Positions 1 to 9,460 of a DNA stretch of 64,000 bases are shown here, piece by piece. Under the pieces are notes generated by a model that saw only the letters and a list, made by a program, of their open reading frames with translations, was not told the DNA's origin and did not search any database. Source of the stretch: Lutibacter agarilyticus. Its GTDB lineage: Bacteria; Bacteroidota; Bacteroidia; Flavobacteriales; Flavobacteriaceae. Position 1 is the first letter of the stretch, and every line of letters starts with the position of its first letter. A program made the position numbers and the translations under genes. The stretch lies in the NCBI RefSeq assembly GCF_900188235.1, contig NZ_FZNT01000009.1, positions 124,001 through 188,000 on the forward strand. The letters are read 5' to 3'.

Positions 1-1122
1 ATTGATGAACATGGCAATCCTTTAACGCCTTTGTATAATTATTTAAAACCGCTTGATCAAAATATAATTGATGATTTTTTTAGTAAATATGGACCTAAAG
101 AAGAATTTCTGAAAACAACAGGATGTTCAGATTTAAGTATGCTAAATTCTGGTTTGCAATTGTATTGGTTGAAACATTCAAAACCTGAGGTTTACAAAAA
201 GATTAAATATTCATTACATCTACCTCAATATTTGAGTTATATTTTTGCTAAGATTCCTTTAAGTGAGTATACAAGCATTGGTTGTCATACAGCACTTTGG
301 GATTATGGTAAAAAAGATTACCATAGTTGGGTGTATAAAGAAGGTATTGATAAGAAATTACCACCAATAGTTTCAACAGAAACTAGTATTAATATGAATT
401 ACAATGGTAATCGTATTAAAATTGGTGTAGGTATTCATGATAGTTCAGCAGCTTTACTTCCTTATGTAAGAAGTATCAAGAAAAAGTTTGCTTTAATTTC
501 AACAGGTACTTGGAGTATTGTTTTTAATCCATTTACTGAAAATCCTATTTCAACAGATACTGATGACAAAGACGCGATTAATTACATGCGAATTAATGGG
601 AAACCTGTTAAAGCATCGCGCTTGTTTCTAGGAAATGAATACAAGGTACAAATAGAGAAGTTAAGAGAGATATATGGTGTAGATAAAGATTATCACCGTA
701 CAGTAAAATTCAATTGCGATACTTTTAAAGAAATCAATAAAGATTTCAAACATTTTTTCAAATGGGAAAGTATTGTAGATGAAGATATGCCAGAGCAATC
801 TGATATTTCTTTTGATAATTACGATTATGCTTACCACCAATTAATGACCGAACTAGTGTTATTACAAATCAAATGTATAAAAAAAGCCATTGGAAGCGAT
901 GCTGTTTCAAGACTTTATTTAGATGGAGGGTTTAGTGATAATGAAGTGTACACTAAGTTGTTAACACATTATTTTAGAGATAAGAAGTTAAGAACAACAA
1001 AGGCATCACTTGGTTCAGCATTAGGTGCAGCAATTTCAATATCTGATACAAAACTAAATTCAAAATTTTTAAAAGAGAATTATGCGCTTAAAAAGCACGT
1101 GCCGTTTATTATTAGCGGTTAA
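1..1122 (+). CDS. FGGY-family sugar kinase, rhamnulokinase-like (5' partial)
   Basis: The reading frame is open from the first base, so the gene begins upstream of the window; about 373 residues remain of a family usually 450-500 long. The visible part contains the FGGY C-terminal ATPase-fold signatures STGTWS (around residue 166 of the visible part), LYLDGGFSDN (about 307-316) and a glycine/alanine-rich ASLGSALGAA near the end. FGGY kinases phosphorylate ketoses with ATP in the cytoplasm. The following genes encode an RhaD/FucA-like aldolase and AldA, so L-rhamnulose is the most likely substrate; L-fuculose cannot be excluded from sequence. The TTG at 31 is not a credible start because coding continues upstream of it. 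There is a 74-nt gap to the aldolase, probably within one operon. Confidence 0.85.
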   Translation: MDEHGNPLTPLYNYLKPLDQNIIDDFFSKYGPKEEFLKTTGCSDLSMLNSGLQLYWLKHSKPEVYKKIKYSLHLPQYLSYIFAKIPLSEYTSIGCHTALWDYGKKDYHSWVYKEGIDKKLPPIVSTETSINMNYNGNRIKIGVGIHDSSAALLPYVRSIKKKFALISTGTWSIVFNPFTENPISTDTDDKDAINYMRINGKPVKASRLFLGNEYKVQIEKLREIYGVDKDYHRTVKFNCDTFKEINKDFKHFFKWESIVDEDMPEQSDISFDNYDYAYHQLMTELVLLQIKCIKKAIGSDAVSRLYLDGGFSDNEVYTKLLTHYFRDKKLRTTKASLGSALGAAISISDTKLNSKFLKENYALKKHVPFIISG

Positions 1123-1196
1123 ATAATTCTTTTAACAATACGATTATTAACATTGAAAATTTAATTTTCAAATTATTTTATTAAATATTTTTTAAA

Positions 1197-2486
1197 ATGT
1201 CTAAAAACATAAAATTAATTCACCCAAGAAATCAAATTACTGAAATCATTAGTAGAATTTATAAAAGAGGAATGACTACTACTTCAGGGGGGAATATATC
1301 TATTATTGATGATAGTGGCGATATTTGGGTAACACCATCAGCAGTAGATAAAGGATCTTTAACACCAGCCGATATTATTTGTGTTAAAAAAGATGGAACT
1401 ATTATTGGAGAACACAAACCTTCATCTGAATTTCCATTTCACAAAGCTATTTACGAAGCAAGACCTGATATTAAATCGGTGATACATGCACATCCTCCTG
1501 CATTGGTTTCATTTAGTATTGTACGCCAAATACCTAATACAAATGTAATTTCACAGGCAAAACATATTTGTGGACCAATTGGTTACGCTAAATATGAACT
1601 TCCTGGAAGTGATGAACTAGGTGAGGTTATTGCTGAAGAGTTTAAAGAAGGGTACATGGCAATTATTATGGAAAACCATGGTACTGTTTTAGGAGGTACT
1701 AGTTTAACTGATGCTTTTGAACGTTTTGAAGCTTTAGAATTTTGTGCAAGAACTATTTTATATGGTTCTCAAATAGGGAAACCTAATTATTTAACAGATT
1801 CTCAAATTGAACAATTTGAAGCACAAGTGCCAGCAAGTATTCCAGAAATGGATGTTGTTGAAACTCCATCTGATGAAGTAGAAAAAAGATTAGAGATTTG
1901 TAATATTGTTAATCGCTCATGTGAACAAGGATTAATGATTAGTTCTTACGGAACAGTTTCTATGAGATGGAAAGATAACGACTTTTTAATTACGCCTACA
2001 AACGTAAATCGTTGGGATTTAGAAATTGATGACATCGTACAAATTAAAGATGGGAAACGCGAAGCAGGTAAAACACCTAGTAGAGCTACTTGGATTCATC
2101 AAGAAATTTACAAAAATAATCCAAATATAAATTCAATTATTATGACTCAGTCACCATACCTTATGGCATTTGGTATTACTGATTCTTATTTAAATGTACG
2201 TACAATTCCAGAAAGTTGGATTTTCTTACAAGATATTCCTACTGTAAAATACGGAGAGCATTTCAAAACCAATACAAATTCTAGCATTGTAGAAAATTGT
2301 ACAACAGCTTTAATTATTGAAAACGATTCAGTAATTATAACTGGAGATAAATTATTACAAACATTCGATTACTTAGAGGTTGCAGAATTTAGTGCAAAAT
2401 CTGTCGTTTTAGGAACTTCATTGGGAGAAATGGTGCCAATAAATGATGACCAAGTTGAAGATTTAAGAAAGAAATTTTTATCGTAA
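1197..2486 (+). CDS. Tandem-domain class II aldolase (rhamnulose/fuculose-1-phosphate aldolase-like)
   Basis: Class II aldolase/adducin fold, cytoplasmic. The first domain (about residues 8-190) keeps the phosphate-binding SGGNIS (30-35), the E78 of the PSSE motif, the zinc histidines H97 and H99 of HAHPP, and H161 of ENHG, so it should be an active zinc aldolase cleaving a 6-deoxyketose-1-phosphate to dihydroxyacetone phosphate and L-lactaldehyde. A second copy (about 230-425) has the same layout, but SGGNIS has become SYGTVS, the PSSE glutamate position reads PSRA, HAHPP has become TQSPY, and no ENHG is present, so it lacks the metal ligands. FucA and RhaD are single-domain proteins of about 215-275 residues. 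It lies between the FGGY kinase and AldA, which fits a rhamnose pathway role. Confidence 0.85.
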   Translation: MSKNIKLIHPRNQITEIISRIYKRGMTTTSGGNISIIDDSGDIWVTPSAVDKGSLTPADIICVKKDGTIIGEHKPSSEFPFHKAIYEARPDIKSVIHAHPPALVSFSIVRQIPNTNVISQAKHICGPIGYAKYELPGSDELGEVIAEEFKEGYMAIIMENHGTVLGGTSLTDAFERFEALEFCARTILYGSQIGKPNYLTDSQIEQFEAQVPASIPEMDVVETPSDEVEKRLEICNIVNRSCEQGLMISSYGTVSMRWKDNDFLITPTNVNRWDLEIDDIVQIKDGKREAGKTPSRATWIHQEIYKNNPNINSIIMTQSPYLMAFGITDSYLNVRTIPESWIFLQDIPTVKYGEHFKTNTNSSIVENCTTALIIENDSVIITGDKLLQTFDYLEVAEFSAKSVVLGTSLGEMVPINDDQVEDLRKKFLS

Positions 2487-2522
2487 TAAAATAACTATTA
2501 ATTAAAAACAAACCAAACCACC

Positions 2523-3962
2523 GTGAAAAATTACAAACAATATATCAATGGTCAGTTTGTAGCTTCTAAAGCTACATCAGTTATAGAAATAATAAACCCT
2601 TGTACTGAAGAAGTGATAAGCACAATTTCATCAGGTACAGTTGAAGATGCTAATAATGCGCTTGAAGCAGCTAAAGATGCCCAACCAAAATGGGAAGCTT
2701 TACCCGCAATACAAAGAGCAGCATTTTTGCATAAAATGGCAACTGTTATTAGAGAGAATAGAATTTTTTTAGCTGAAACACTTTCAAAAGAACAAGCTAA
2801 AGTTATTGGTTTGGCACAAGTTGAAATTGACGTGACTGCTGATTATTTTGATTATAATGCTGGTTGGGCGCGTAGAATTGAAGGTGAAATTATTCAAAGT
2901 GATAGAGAAAAAGAGCACATTTATTTACATAAAGTTCCAATTGGAGTTGCTGTAGGTATTTGTCCTTGGAATTTCCCATTTTTTGTAATGGCTCGTAAAG
3001 TAGCGGCATCATTAATTACAGGAAATACCTGTGTTATTAAACCTAGTTCTGAAGCACCAAATACCATTATGGAATTTGCCGAGTTAATCCAAAATATTGG
3101 ATTGGCACCAGGTGTGTTAAATTTTGTATGTGGAGCAGGAAGAACAGTTGGTAACGCACTTTCTAAAAGTCCAATTACGGGAATTATTAGTTTAACAGGT
3201 AGTGTTTCAGCTGGACAGAAAATTATTGAAGCTGCAGCTGAAAATATTACAAAAGTTTCGTTAGAATTAGGAGGTAAAGCACCTGCAATTGTATGTGCTG
3301 ACGCAAATTTAGATTTAGCTGTAAATTCAATAGTTTCATCAAAAGTAATTTTTAGCGGTCAAGTTTGTAATTGTGCTGAAAGAGTATATGTTGAAGATAG
3401 TATTTATGATGAATTTGTAGAGAAGATTACTAAAAAAATGAGCGAAGTTACCATTGAAGATGCTTTAACGGGAACAGATGCTGATATGAGTAGTTTAGTT
3501 TCAAAATCTCAAATTGATAAAATTTCAGAAATGGTTGAGTTCGCTAAGAAAGAGGGAGCTGAAGTTATTTTAGGAGGAAAGCGACCTGAACAATTTGATC
3601 GTGGTTATTTCTATGAGCCAACGCTTTTAACCAATTGTACACAACAAATGGAAATTATTCAAGAAGAAGTGTTTGGTCCTGTATTACCAATTATGAAATT
3701 TGGAACGCTTGAAGAAGCGATTGCTTTATCTAACGACTGTCAGTTTGGGTTAACATCATCTATATTCTCTGAAAACTTCAACAATATTATGCGTGCTACA
3801 AATGGTTTACACTTTGGAGAAACGTACGTAAATAGAGAACACTTTGAAGCTATTCAAGGATTCCATGCAGGTTGGAAAAAATCTGGAGTAGGTGGTGCTG
3901 ATGGAAAACATGGTATGGAAGAATATTTGCATACAAAAGTGGTATACGCTAAATATTATTAA
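2523..3962 (+). CDS. aldA: Lactaldehyde dehydrogenase, AldA type
   Basis: NAD-dependent aldehyde dehydrogenase of 479 residues, the same length as E. coli AldA and strongly similar in remembered sequence. Shared stretches include EWA/GWARR..EGEIIQSDR (about 114-127), PWNFPFF with N150, TGSVSAG, LELGGKAPAIV with E248, and SGQVCNCAERVYV carrying the catalytic Cys282, plus a C-terminal ADGKHGMEEYL. It oxidises L-lactaldehyde from the preceding aldolase to L-lactate in the cytoplasm. The start is GTG at 2523; no in-frame ATG lies just upstream and the protein aligns from its first residues. A strong terminator follows at 4005-4037, so this is the last gene of the kinase-aldolase-dehydrogenase operon. 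Confidence 0.93.
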   Translation: MKNYKQYINGQFVASKATSVIEIINPCTEEVISTISSGTVEDANNALEAAKDAQPKWEALPAIQRAAFLHKMATVIRENRIFLAETLSKEQAKVIGLAQVEIDVTADYFDYNAGWARRIEGEIIQSDREKEHIYLHKVPIGVAVGICPWNFPFFVMARKVAASLITGNTCVIKPSSEAPNTIMEFAELIQNIGLAPGVLNFVCGAGRTVGNALSKSPITGIISLTGSVSAGQKIIEAAAENITKVSLELGGKAPAIVCADANLDLAVNSIVSSKVIFSGQVCNCAERVYVEDSIYDEFVEKITKKMSEVTIEDALTGTDADMSSLVSKSQIDKISEMVEFAKKEGAEVILGGKRPEQFDRGYFYEPTLLTNCTQQMEIIQEEVFGPVLPIMKFGTLEEAIALSNDCQFGLTSSIFSENFNNIMRATNGLHFGETYVNREHFEAIQGFHAGWKKSGVGGADGKHGMEEYLHTKVVYAKYY

Positions 3963-4004
3963 AACATAAAGTTTTTACTGTAATTTGTAAATAACTATAA
4001 TTTT

Positions 4005-4037
4005 AAATCTCAGAAGTATTCCTTCTGAGATTTTTTT
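4005..4037 (+). terminator. Rho-independent terminator after aldA
   Basis: Perfect 12-bp inverted repeat AAATCTCAGAAG (4005-4016) / CTTCTGAGATTT (4022-4033) with a 5-nt loop, continued by a T-run to 4037. It closes the kinase-aldolase-aldA unit 43 nt after the aldA stop. Confidence 0.9.
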
Positions 4038-4614
4038 ATGCACAAAAACGAATTTAAACGTTTTGAACTAAAATACCTTACCACCTCGTTCAGGAACAAA
4101 AATATAGTTAGCGCCTTTTTTAACGAATACAATACATCTTATTAATCAAACAACGTTTTAAAATAACCCGCAATTCCTTATTTTATTTTAATGATTTCGA
4201 TTATCTATTTTGTTTGGTTGATAAAAGAAGAAGTAACCATGTTAATTAAAAATATAAGTTTTAATCACCATTATTTTAGTGTTTTATGTGTGATTCGGTT
4301 GTTTTTTATGTTATATCTTGATATAAGTTTTGATGTAGAAAACCCAGAATTTCAAAAAGAGTTTTAATACCTAATTTTATTGAAAAATTGAATTTGACAA
4401 AGCATTTAACAATTCATGGAGTGATAAATACTTATTATAAAAATAATAAAGAAGATATGTCTGAATATTCAGGGATAACTTCTGTGAATTGTAAACAAAA
4501 GCAGTATTTCTAAGTAAAACAATAACGATTAAATTAAGAATATTTAAATTTGTAATGAATACATAATCTTTATATTTTAACTACAATCAACGTCGCTGTT
4601 ATCTTGTATATAAA
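4038..4614. other. Gene-poor region with possible gene debris
   Basis: No complete gene is visible. A plus-strand frame is open from 4334 to its TAA at 4511-4513 (59 codons) without a plausible start; its reading (LTKHLTIHGVIN..., then EDMSEYSGITSVN) looks protein-like but matches no family I recognise. On the minus strand a 24-codon open tail ending near 4076 reads KKGANYIFVPERGGK before a stop. Both are consistent with decayed genes but are too short to prove it. Confidence 0.35.
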
Positions 4615-4660
4615 GCAGGATAAGACAGGATAGAAAGAGTACTTTGTTTTTTTATTTTTA
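4615..4660 (+). promoter_or_regulatory. Regulon promoter 1: direct-repeat element plus -7 box
   Basis: GCAGGATAAGACAGGATA lies at 4615-4632. The half-sites GCAGGA (4615) and ACAGGA (4625) are 10 bp apart; this is the most perfect repeat of the set. A 22-nt gap leads to the -7-like box TATTTTTA at 4653-4660. It precedes the heparinase-like gene at 4829, leaving a leader of about 160 nt. Confidence 0.7.
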
Positions 4661-4828
4661 TAAGATAATTAGAGTTCTTAATGTTTTTAGCTTGAAACAG
4701 TAAAATGACCAACCTACTGAATAAATTTTCAAAAACGTTACTTATTTAAGTAAAATATTACAGTGATCATAATTAGTAACTATAGCAGTTTTATGATGAA
4801 GATTGATTTTGTCTCCCGAATATATTAT

Positions 4829-7800
4829 ATGAAGAAATTTTTACTATTATCGTTAGCAATGAGTTTTTGTATCTCATTAAATGCTCAGATTTTTAAACAA
4901 GATTTTAGCAGTTCTACTTCTATTGCAGACTATGTAAGTACAACTCCCAACATAGGACAATTTGATAATATTTCTCCTAACGGAGCCAATCTAACAGCGA
5001 GTATTATTAATAGAGCTCTTCGGTTTAATAGAACTAGTACAGCTACTATTTATGCGTATCGTAATTTTACATTTGCTGCAAATCCAACATTTGTACAATT
5101 AAAATTTGATTTTGAAGTTAGTAACTACCAAGCTGGTACGCAAAGTCCTTTATTTAGTGTTTTTATAGGGTCTGGTTTCTCAAGTGCCTCTTCTGGATCT
5201 TCATCAGACTTTACAAGTAGATTTGGAATTAATGCTCAAACAGCTAATGGAGAATTTAAAGTTTCTACCATTGATAATATTGGAGGCGCACCTAGTTCTT
5301 CAATATTTTCAGGTAAGCAAACCATTACTTTTGTGGTAAATAACTCTGGTAGCAATCAAACTTATACAGCTCCTAATGGAAGCACAGAAACAGTAGTAAA
5401 TGGTAAAATGGATGTTTGGGTTGGAACAACTAGAGGTATTGATGATTTTTCTTTAAAAAACACCGATGCTAAAGGTGTTATTAGCGGATTTAAAATTCAA
5501 GCAACTTCAGCTTCAGGTACAGGAACTTTTGATTTTGATAATATTGAAATGATAGATTTAGAAGATGAAAGTACAACACCGCCTACAGCTCCAATAAATT
5601 TACCAGATACACCAACAGAGTATTTAAGCTTAAAACATCCTTTTATTTGGGCTTCTTATCCTGAAAGACAACATATAGTAGATAATATTCATGAATACGA
5701 TTGGGCTAGTTCACTCTACAACCAATTAAAGTCAAGTGTTGATATTAAAAAAAATACACATGTTACAGATCAAGAGGCAATATTAAAAACAATTCCTGCA
5801 ATTCCAGGTTTATTTTCTGATAGAACAAGTCATACCGAAATATTAGCATCAATGACAGAAGCTGCAATTTTATATTATTTAACAAATGACACTTCTTACG
5901 CTCAATACAGTGCAGATATTTTAAGCCATTATATGGAAAGACTAGCGGTACAACCAGTGCAAAAATATCAAGAAGGCACTGATGGATTAATGTTTGATGA
6001 TGGTTGGTTGGAGTCAAGAACACTTTTTCCTAGAATAGCGCTTACCTATGACTTTCTTTATAATTATGTGAATAATGTAAGTACTACGGTTTATGATTAT
6101 GAAACTAAAACAAGAAAAAAGTTTGATGACGCTGTTGCGCAAACAACAGTGGCTAATTTAGCCGATATTGTTTTTATGAGTATTAGAGCTCCTCATAGTA
6201 ATCATTCTGTTTTAGCAGGAAATGGTGCTTTATTTAATCTTTTAATGATTGCTAATGATACAAAAAAAGATGAATATTTTAACCGTTTTTACAACAATGC
6301 CAATGAAAGTTTTGATGCCTATACTTGGACACTTAACAATTTTACTGAAAATGGTGTTTGGCCAGAAACATTTAGTTATTCAAAAGATTCTCATGGGTTA
6401 GTTATTCAATCATTAAATGTAATAGATCGTTACAATCCAAGTTTAAATTTATTAAATAATCATTTAAATATTCTTGATGGTTTTATAGGTTATGCCAATT
6501 GGTTTTATCCTTCTAATGAGTTAATGCGTTTTGGTGATTCAGGAATAGACGGAGATATGACTAATGAATATCGATGGATTTTAAGTATTGCTACCAGAAA
6601 AAATTTACCAAGCTATAAGCAATTGGCAACACAAAATTTAAAACATTATTATGACCAAAATGGAGGATATGTGCCTGTAATAGAGTATGAACGACTTGAA
6701 TTTAATAGTCCACTGCAACTCTTGTGGGGAGAACATGTAGCAGCTACAGAAACGGCAGTTGCTCCTAAAGTTGAAACAACTTATAATTTAAAACATGCAG
6801 GACTTTTAGTTCAAAGAAATTTTAACACTACAGATGTTAAAAATAATGGTTTAATGTATTACTCAGGAGGATCAGCATACGTGCATACACATTCAACAGG
6901 GATTGATTTAGAGTTGTATGGTAAAGGTCAGGTTACAGGTGCAGAAAGCGGAAGTGGTTCTTATGGGTCAGATGAACATGAAAATTATAGAGTACGTCAT
7001 GCGTCACATAACACAGTAATTGTTAATGGCTCTGGAAAACGTGGAGGAAACAATTGGCTTACTAAAGTAGCAAGCGTAGCTTTAGAAGCTTGTGAGCCTA
7101 AGTCTTATGGTACGTCAATTTCTAATAACTTCTCTTTTTCAGCACAATTTATTGATGATTCTTTTAATGATTGTTTGCAACAACGTACCAATAGTATCAT
7201 TCGTACAAGTGAATCAACAGGTTATTATTTTGATATTTTAAGATCAAAAAGTAAAACTTCTGATGATTACCACGATTATATTTATCATAATATAGGAGAT
7301 GCAGTTTCATTGAAATTTACAGATAATTCTGCGGTGCCATTAAATGCCTCTACTAAATATGCAACTGATAAAGTAGGTGATGTTACAGGTTGGACCTTTT
7401 TTGAAAATGTAAATTCATCAGCTTCAACCCAAAAAGCAATAAAAGCTTCATTTGCATTAAATGCAGTAAATAAATTTATGAATGTTTCAATTCCTGCCGG
7501 AATTGAGCGTGAATATACTACAGCACTAGCTCCTTATACAAAAGGGGCGTTAAATGATTACGATAAAAAGAAAACTCCAGTAATAACCATGCGTAAAATT
7601 GGTGAAGCTTGGAACGAACCTTTTGTTGCTATTTATGAACCTTCAGACAGTCAAGAAAGTACCATTAAATCAACAACAAATATTTATAACAATAATAAAG
7701 TAGTTGGTGTTAAAGTAATTTCAGAAGTAAATGGAGCCGAAATAACCGATATTATTTTAGCAAATGATGAAGATGATATAAAGCTAAACTTACCTAATTT

Positions 7801-8671
7801 AAATATTGATTTTACAGGAAGATTTGGAATTGTACGTTTAAATGTAAAAGATGGAAAAACCAATGTTTCTTTATATGTAGGGAAAGGACAACAACTTGTT
7901 TTTGACGGATATACATTGGATGCCGATAGTGAAGAAAAAGGCTTGTTAGCATATACCCTTGATTATGAATATGTATTTGAGTTAGCGTCTGATAACTTCC
8001 TTATTGAAACTGTTGGAGAAACTTGTACAGGAAAACAAAATGGAAGCCTTAAAATTGAAGCTAGTTTAGATCGTAATTATATAGCAACTATAAACGGTAA
8101 TACTCACAATTTTAATTCAACTTTAACGGTAGATGGGTTAAGCCCTGGAACCTACGATTTATGTATTACCATTGAAGGGGACACTTTTGAACAATGTTAC
8201 AACGTAACTATTGAAGGCGGATCTAAATTAGAAGGAAAAATAAAGGTTGACAAAAAAATAGCTGCTGTTTCTATTGCCAAAGGAACAGCGCCTTATACAG
8301 TGCTTAAAAATGGAAAAACCATTTTAGAAACATATCAAACCAACTTCTCTGTTGAAATAAATCATGGTGATCAATTGCAAATTCAAAGTAAATCAGCTTG
8401 TCAAGGTGTGCTTTCAAAAAGTATCGATTTATTAGAAAATGTGCGTGTGTATCCTAACCCAACAAATGGTTTGTTTGAGATGTATTTACCAGAAGATATA
8501 AAAACGGCAAACATAGAAATATACAATATACAATCTCAATTAATTTCATCACAAACATACACAGTTCAAGGTGGTAGTGTTAGTTTAAATATTAGCGACA
8601 AACCTGTTGGCGTTTATTTTGTGAAGTTGAATTTAGAAAAACCTGTATTTATTAAAGTAATAAAGAATTAA
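4829..8671 (+). CDS. Secreted heparinase II/III-like polysaccharide lyase with T9SS tail
   Basis: About 1280 residues. An N-terminal signal peptide (MKKFLLLSLAMSFCISLNAQ) argues for the ATG at 4829 rather than the in-frame start 66 nt upstream at 4763. Residues about 21-250 form a beta-sandwich, carbohydrate-binding-like region. About 270-650 is an alginate-lyase-like alpha/alpha-toroid (FIWASYPERQ, NHSVLAGNGALFN). About 660-1060 is the heparinase II/III beta-sandwich, with HTHSTGIDLELYG near 685-697 and YRVRHASHNTVIVNG near 719-733, where family catalytic residues sit. The last 75 residues (VYPNPTNGLFEM... to FIKVIKN) are a type A T9SS sorting domain, so the enzyme is probably on the cell surface. 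The fold is shared by several PL families, including ones acting on ulvan; the exact family cannot be set by eye. It is first in its operon and overlaps the next start. Confidence 0.8.
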   Translation: MKKFLLLSLAMSFCISLNAQIFKQDFSSSTSIADYVSTTPNIGQFDNISPNGANLTASIINRALRFNRTSTATIYAYRNFTFAANPTFVQLKFDFEVSNYQAGTQSPLFSVFIGSGFSSASSGSSSDFTSRFGINAQTANGEFKVSTIDNIGGAPSSSIFSGKQTITFVVNNSGSNQTYTAPNGSTETVVNGKMDVWVGTTRGIDDFSLKNTDAKGVISGFKIQATSASGTGTFDFDNIEMIDLEDESTTPPTAPINLPDTPTEYLSLKHPFIWASYPERQHIVDNIHEYDWASSLYNQLKSSVDIKKNTHVTDQEAILKTIPAIPGLFSDRTSHTEILASMTEAAILYYLTNDTSYAQYSADILSHYMERLAVQPVQKYQEGTDGLMFDDGWLESRTLFPRIALTYDFLYNYVNNVSTTVYDYETKTRKKFDDAVAQTTVANLADIVFMSIRAPHSNHSVLAGNGALFNLLMIANDTKKDEYFNRFYNNANESFDAYTWTLNNFTENGVWPETFSYSKDSHGLVIQSLNVIDRYNPSLNLLNNHLNILDGFIGYANWFYPSNELMRFGDSGIDGDMTNEYRWILSIATRKNLPSYKQLATQNLKHYYDQNGGYVPVIEYERLEFNSPLQLLWGEHVAATETAVAPKVETTYNLKHAGLLVQRNFNTTDVKNNGLMYYSGGSAYVHTHSTGIDLELYGKGQVTGAESGSGSYGSDEHENYRVRHASHNTVIVNGSGKRGGNNWLTKVASVALEACEPKSYGTSISNNFSFSAQFIDDSFNDCLQQRTNSIIRTSESTGYYFDILRSKSKTSDDYHDYIYHNIGDAVSLKFTDNSAVPLNASTKYATDKVGDVTGWTFFENVNSSASTQKAIKASFALNAVNKFMNVSIPAGIEREYTTALAPYTKGALNDYDKKKTPVITMRKIGEAWNEPFVAIYEPSDSQESTIKSTTNIYNNNKVVGVKVISEVNGAEITDIILANDEDDIKLNLPNLNIDFTGRFGIVRLNVKDGKTNVSLYVGKGQQLVFDGYTLDADSEEKGLLAYTLDYEYVFELASDNFLIETVGETCTGKQNGSLKIEASLDRNYIATINGNTHNFNSTLTVDGLSPGTYDLCITIEGDTFEQCYNVTIEGGSKLEGKIKVDKKIAAVSIAKGTAPYTVLKNGKTILETYQTNFSVEINHGDQLQIQSKSACQGVLSKSIDLLENVRVYPNPTNGLFEMYLPEDIKTANIEIYNIQSQLISSQTYTVQGGSVSLNISDKPVGVYFVKLNLEKPVFIKVIKN

Positions 8672-9375
8672 TGATGAGAATAACATATTTATTTTTAGTT
8701 ATAATTTTAAGTGTATTAGTTGCTTGTGGAGGTGGAGGAGAAACTAATCCTGTTGAAGAAACACCAGAAAATAGACCTCCATTAGTTCCGGAGCAAGTTT
8801 ATCCATTAAATAATACACTTTGTATAAATAACAACGTAAATTTTCAATGGAACAAGTCTGAAGATTTAGACAATGATGCTTTAAAGTATAAGATTGAAAT
8901 TTCTGAGAATAGTGGTTTTACAAGCATTGCACAAACTAAAACAGTCAGTACAAATAGTACAACTATTACTTTAGAAAAAGGAAAAGCATTTTACTGGCGC
9001 GTAAAGGCAATAGATAGTGAAAATGCTGAAAGTGATTTTTCGTCAAGCAGTCAATTTTTAACTGAAGGAGATGGTGTAACCAATCACTTACCATTTTCAC
9101 CAGATTTAGTTGTGCCAACTTCTAATGAAATAATTGATGGAACAAGTGCAAACTTAAGTAGGACAGCAAGTGATGTGGATAATGATGCTTTAACTTTTGA
9201 TGTGTATTTAGATACGGTAAATCCACCGTTGAAAAATGTTTCAGAAAATCAATCTGAAACAACCTATGTAGCTTCAAATTTAACTGTAGCAACTACTTAC
9301 TATTTTAAAGTTGTTGTTAAAGATGGAAAAGGCGGAGAAACAATAGGACAAGTTTGGAATTTTAGTACAAAATAA
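8671..9375 (+). CDS. Lipoprotein with two fibronectin-type-III-like repeats
   Basis: 234 residues. The signal peptide ends in the lipobox LVAC (Cys19), followed by GGGGE and a proline/glutamate linker, typical of an exposed Bacteroidota lipoprotein. Two similar beta-sandwich repeats follow (about 37-130 and 138-234), each with the pattern D-x-D-N-D-A-L followed by an alternating strand ending in YY/FYWRV or YYFKV. The A of its ATG is the last base of the preceding stop codon, so it is translationally coupled to the heparinase-like gene. It probably binds glycan or holds a partner at the surface. No catalytic motif is visible. Confidence 0.75.
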   Translation: MMRITYLFLVIILSVLVACGGGGETNPVEETPENRPPLVPEQVYPLNNTLCINNNVNFQWNKSEDLDNDALKYKIEISENSGFTSIAQTKTVSTNSTTITLEKGKAFYWRVKAIDSENAESDFSSSSQFLTEGDGVTNHLPFSPDLVVPTSNEIIDGTSANLSRTASDVDNDALTFDVYLDTVNPPLKNVSENQSETTYVASNLTVATTYYFKVVVKDGKGGETIGQVWNFSTK

Positions 9376-9388
9376 ATTGAAAATGAAT

Positions 9389-9427
9389 CTGTTAGGTGTA
9401 ATTGTTAATAATAATTACACCTAACAG
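9389..9427 (+). other. Intercistronic stem-loop
   Basis: Perfect 15-bp inverted repeat CTGTTAGGTGTAATT (9389-9403) / AATTACACCTAACAG (9413-9427) around a 9-nt loop, between the fibronectin-like lipoprotein and the GH106 gene. No T-run follows, so it is more likely an mRNA-stability or partial-attenuation hairpin than a classical terminator. Confidence 0.6.
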
Positions 9428-9460
9428 GTAATAAATTAATAATTCAAAAATCAGAAAAAA

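Noticed and set aside
4334-4513. 59-codon open frame reported as a small gene
   Set aside because: No plausible start and no recognisable family; treated only as possible gene debris.
4640-4646. TACTTTG as an alternative -7 box for promoter 1
   Set aside because: It lies only 9 nt after the element; TATTTTTA at 4653 matches the 22-nt spacing of the other sites.
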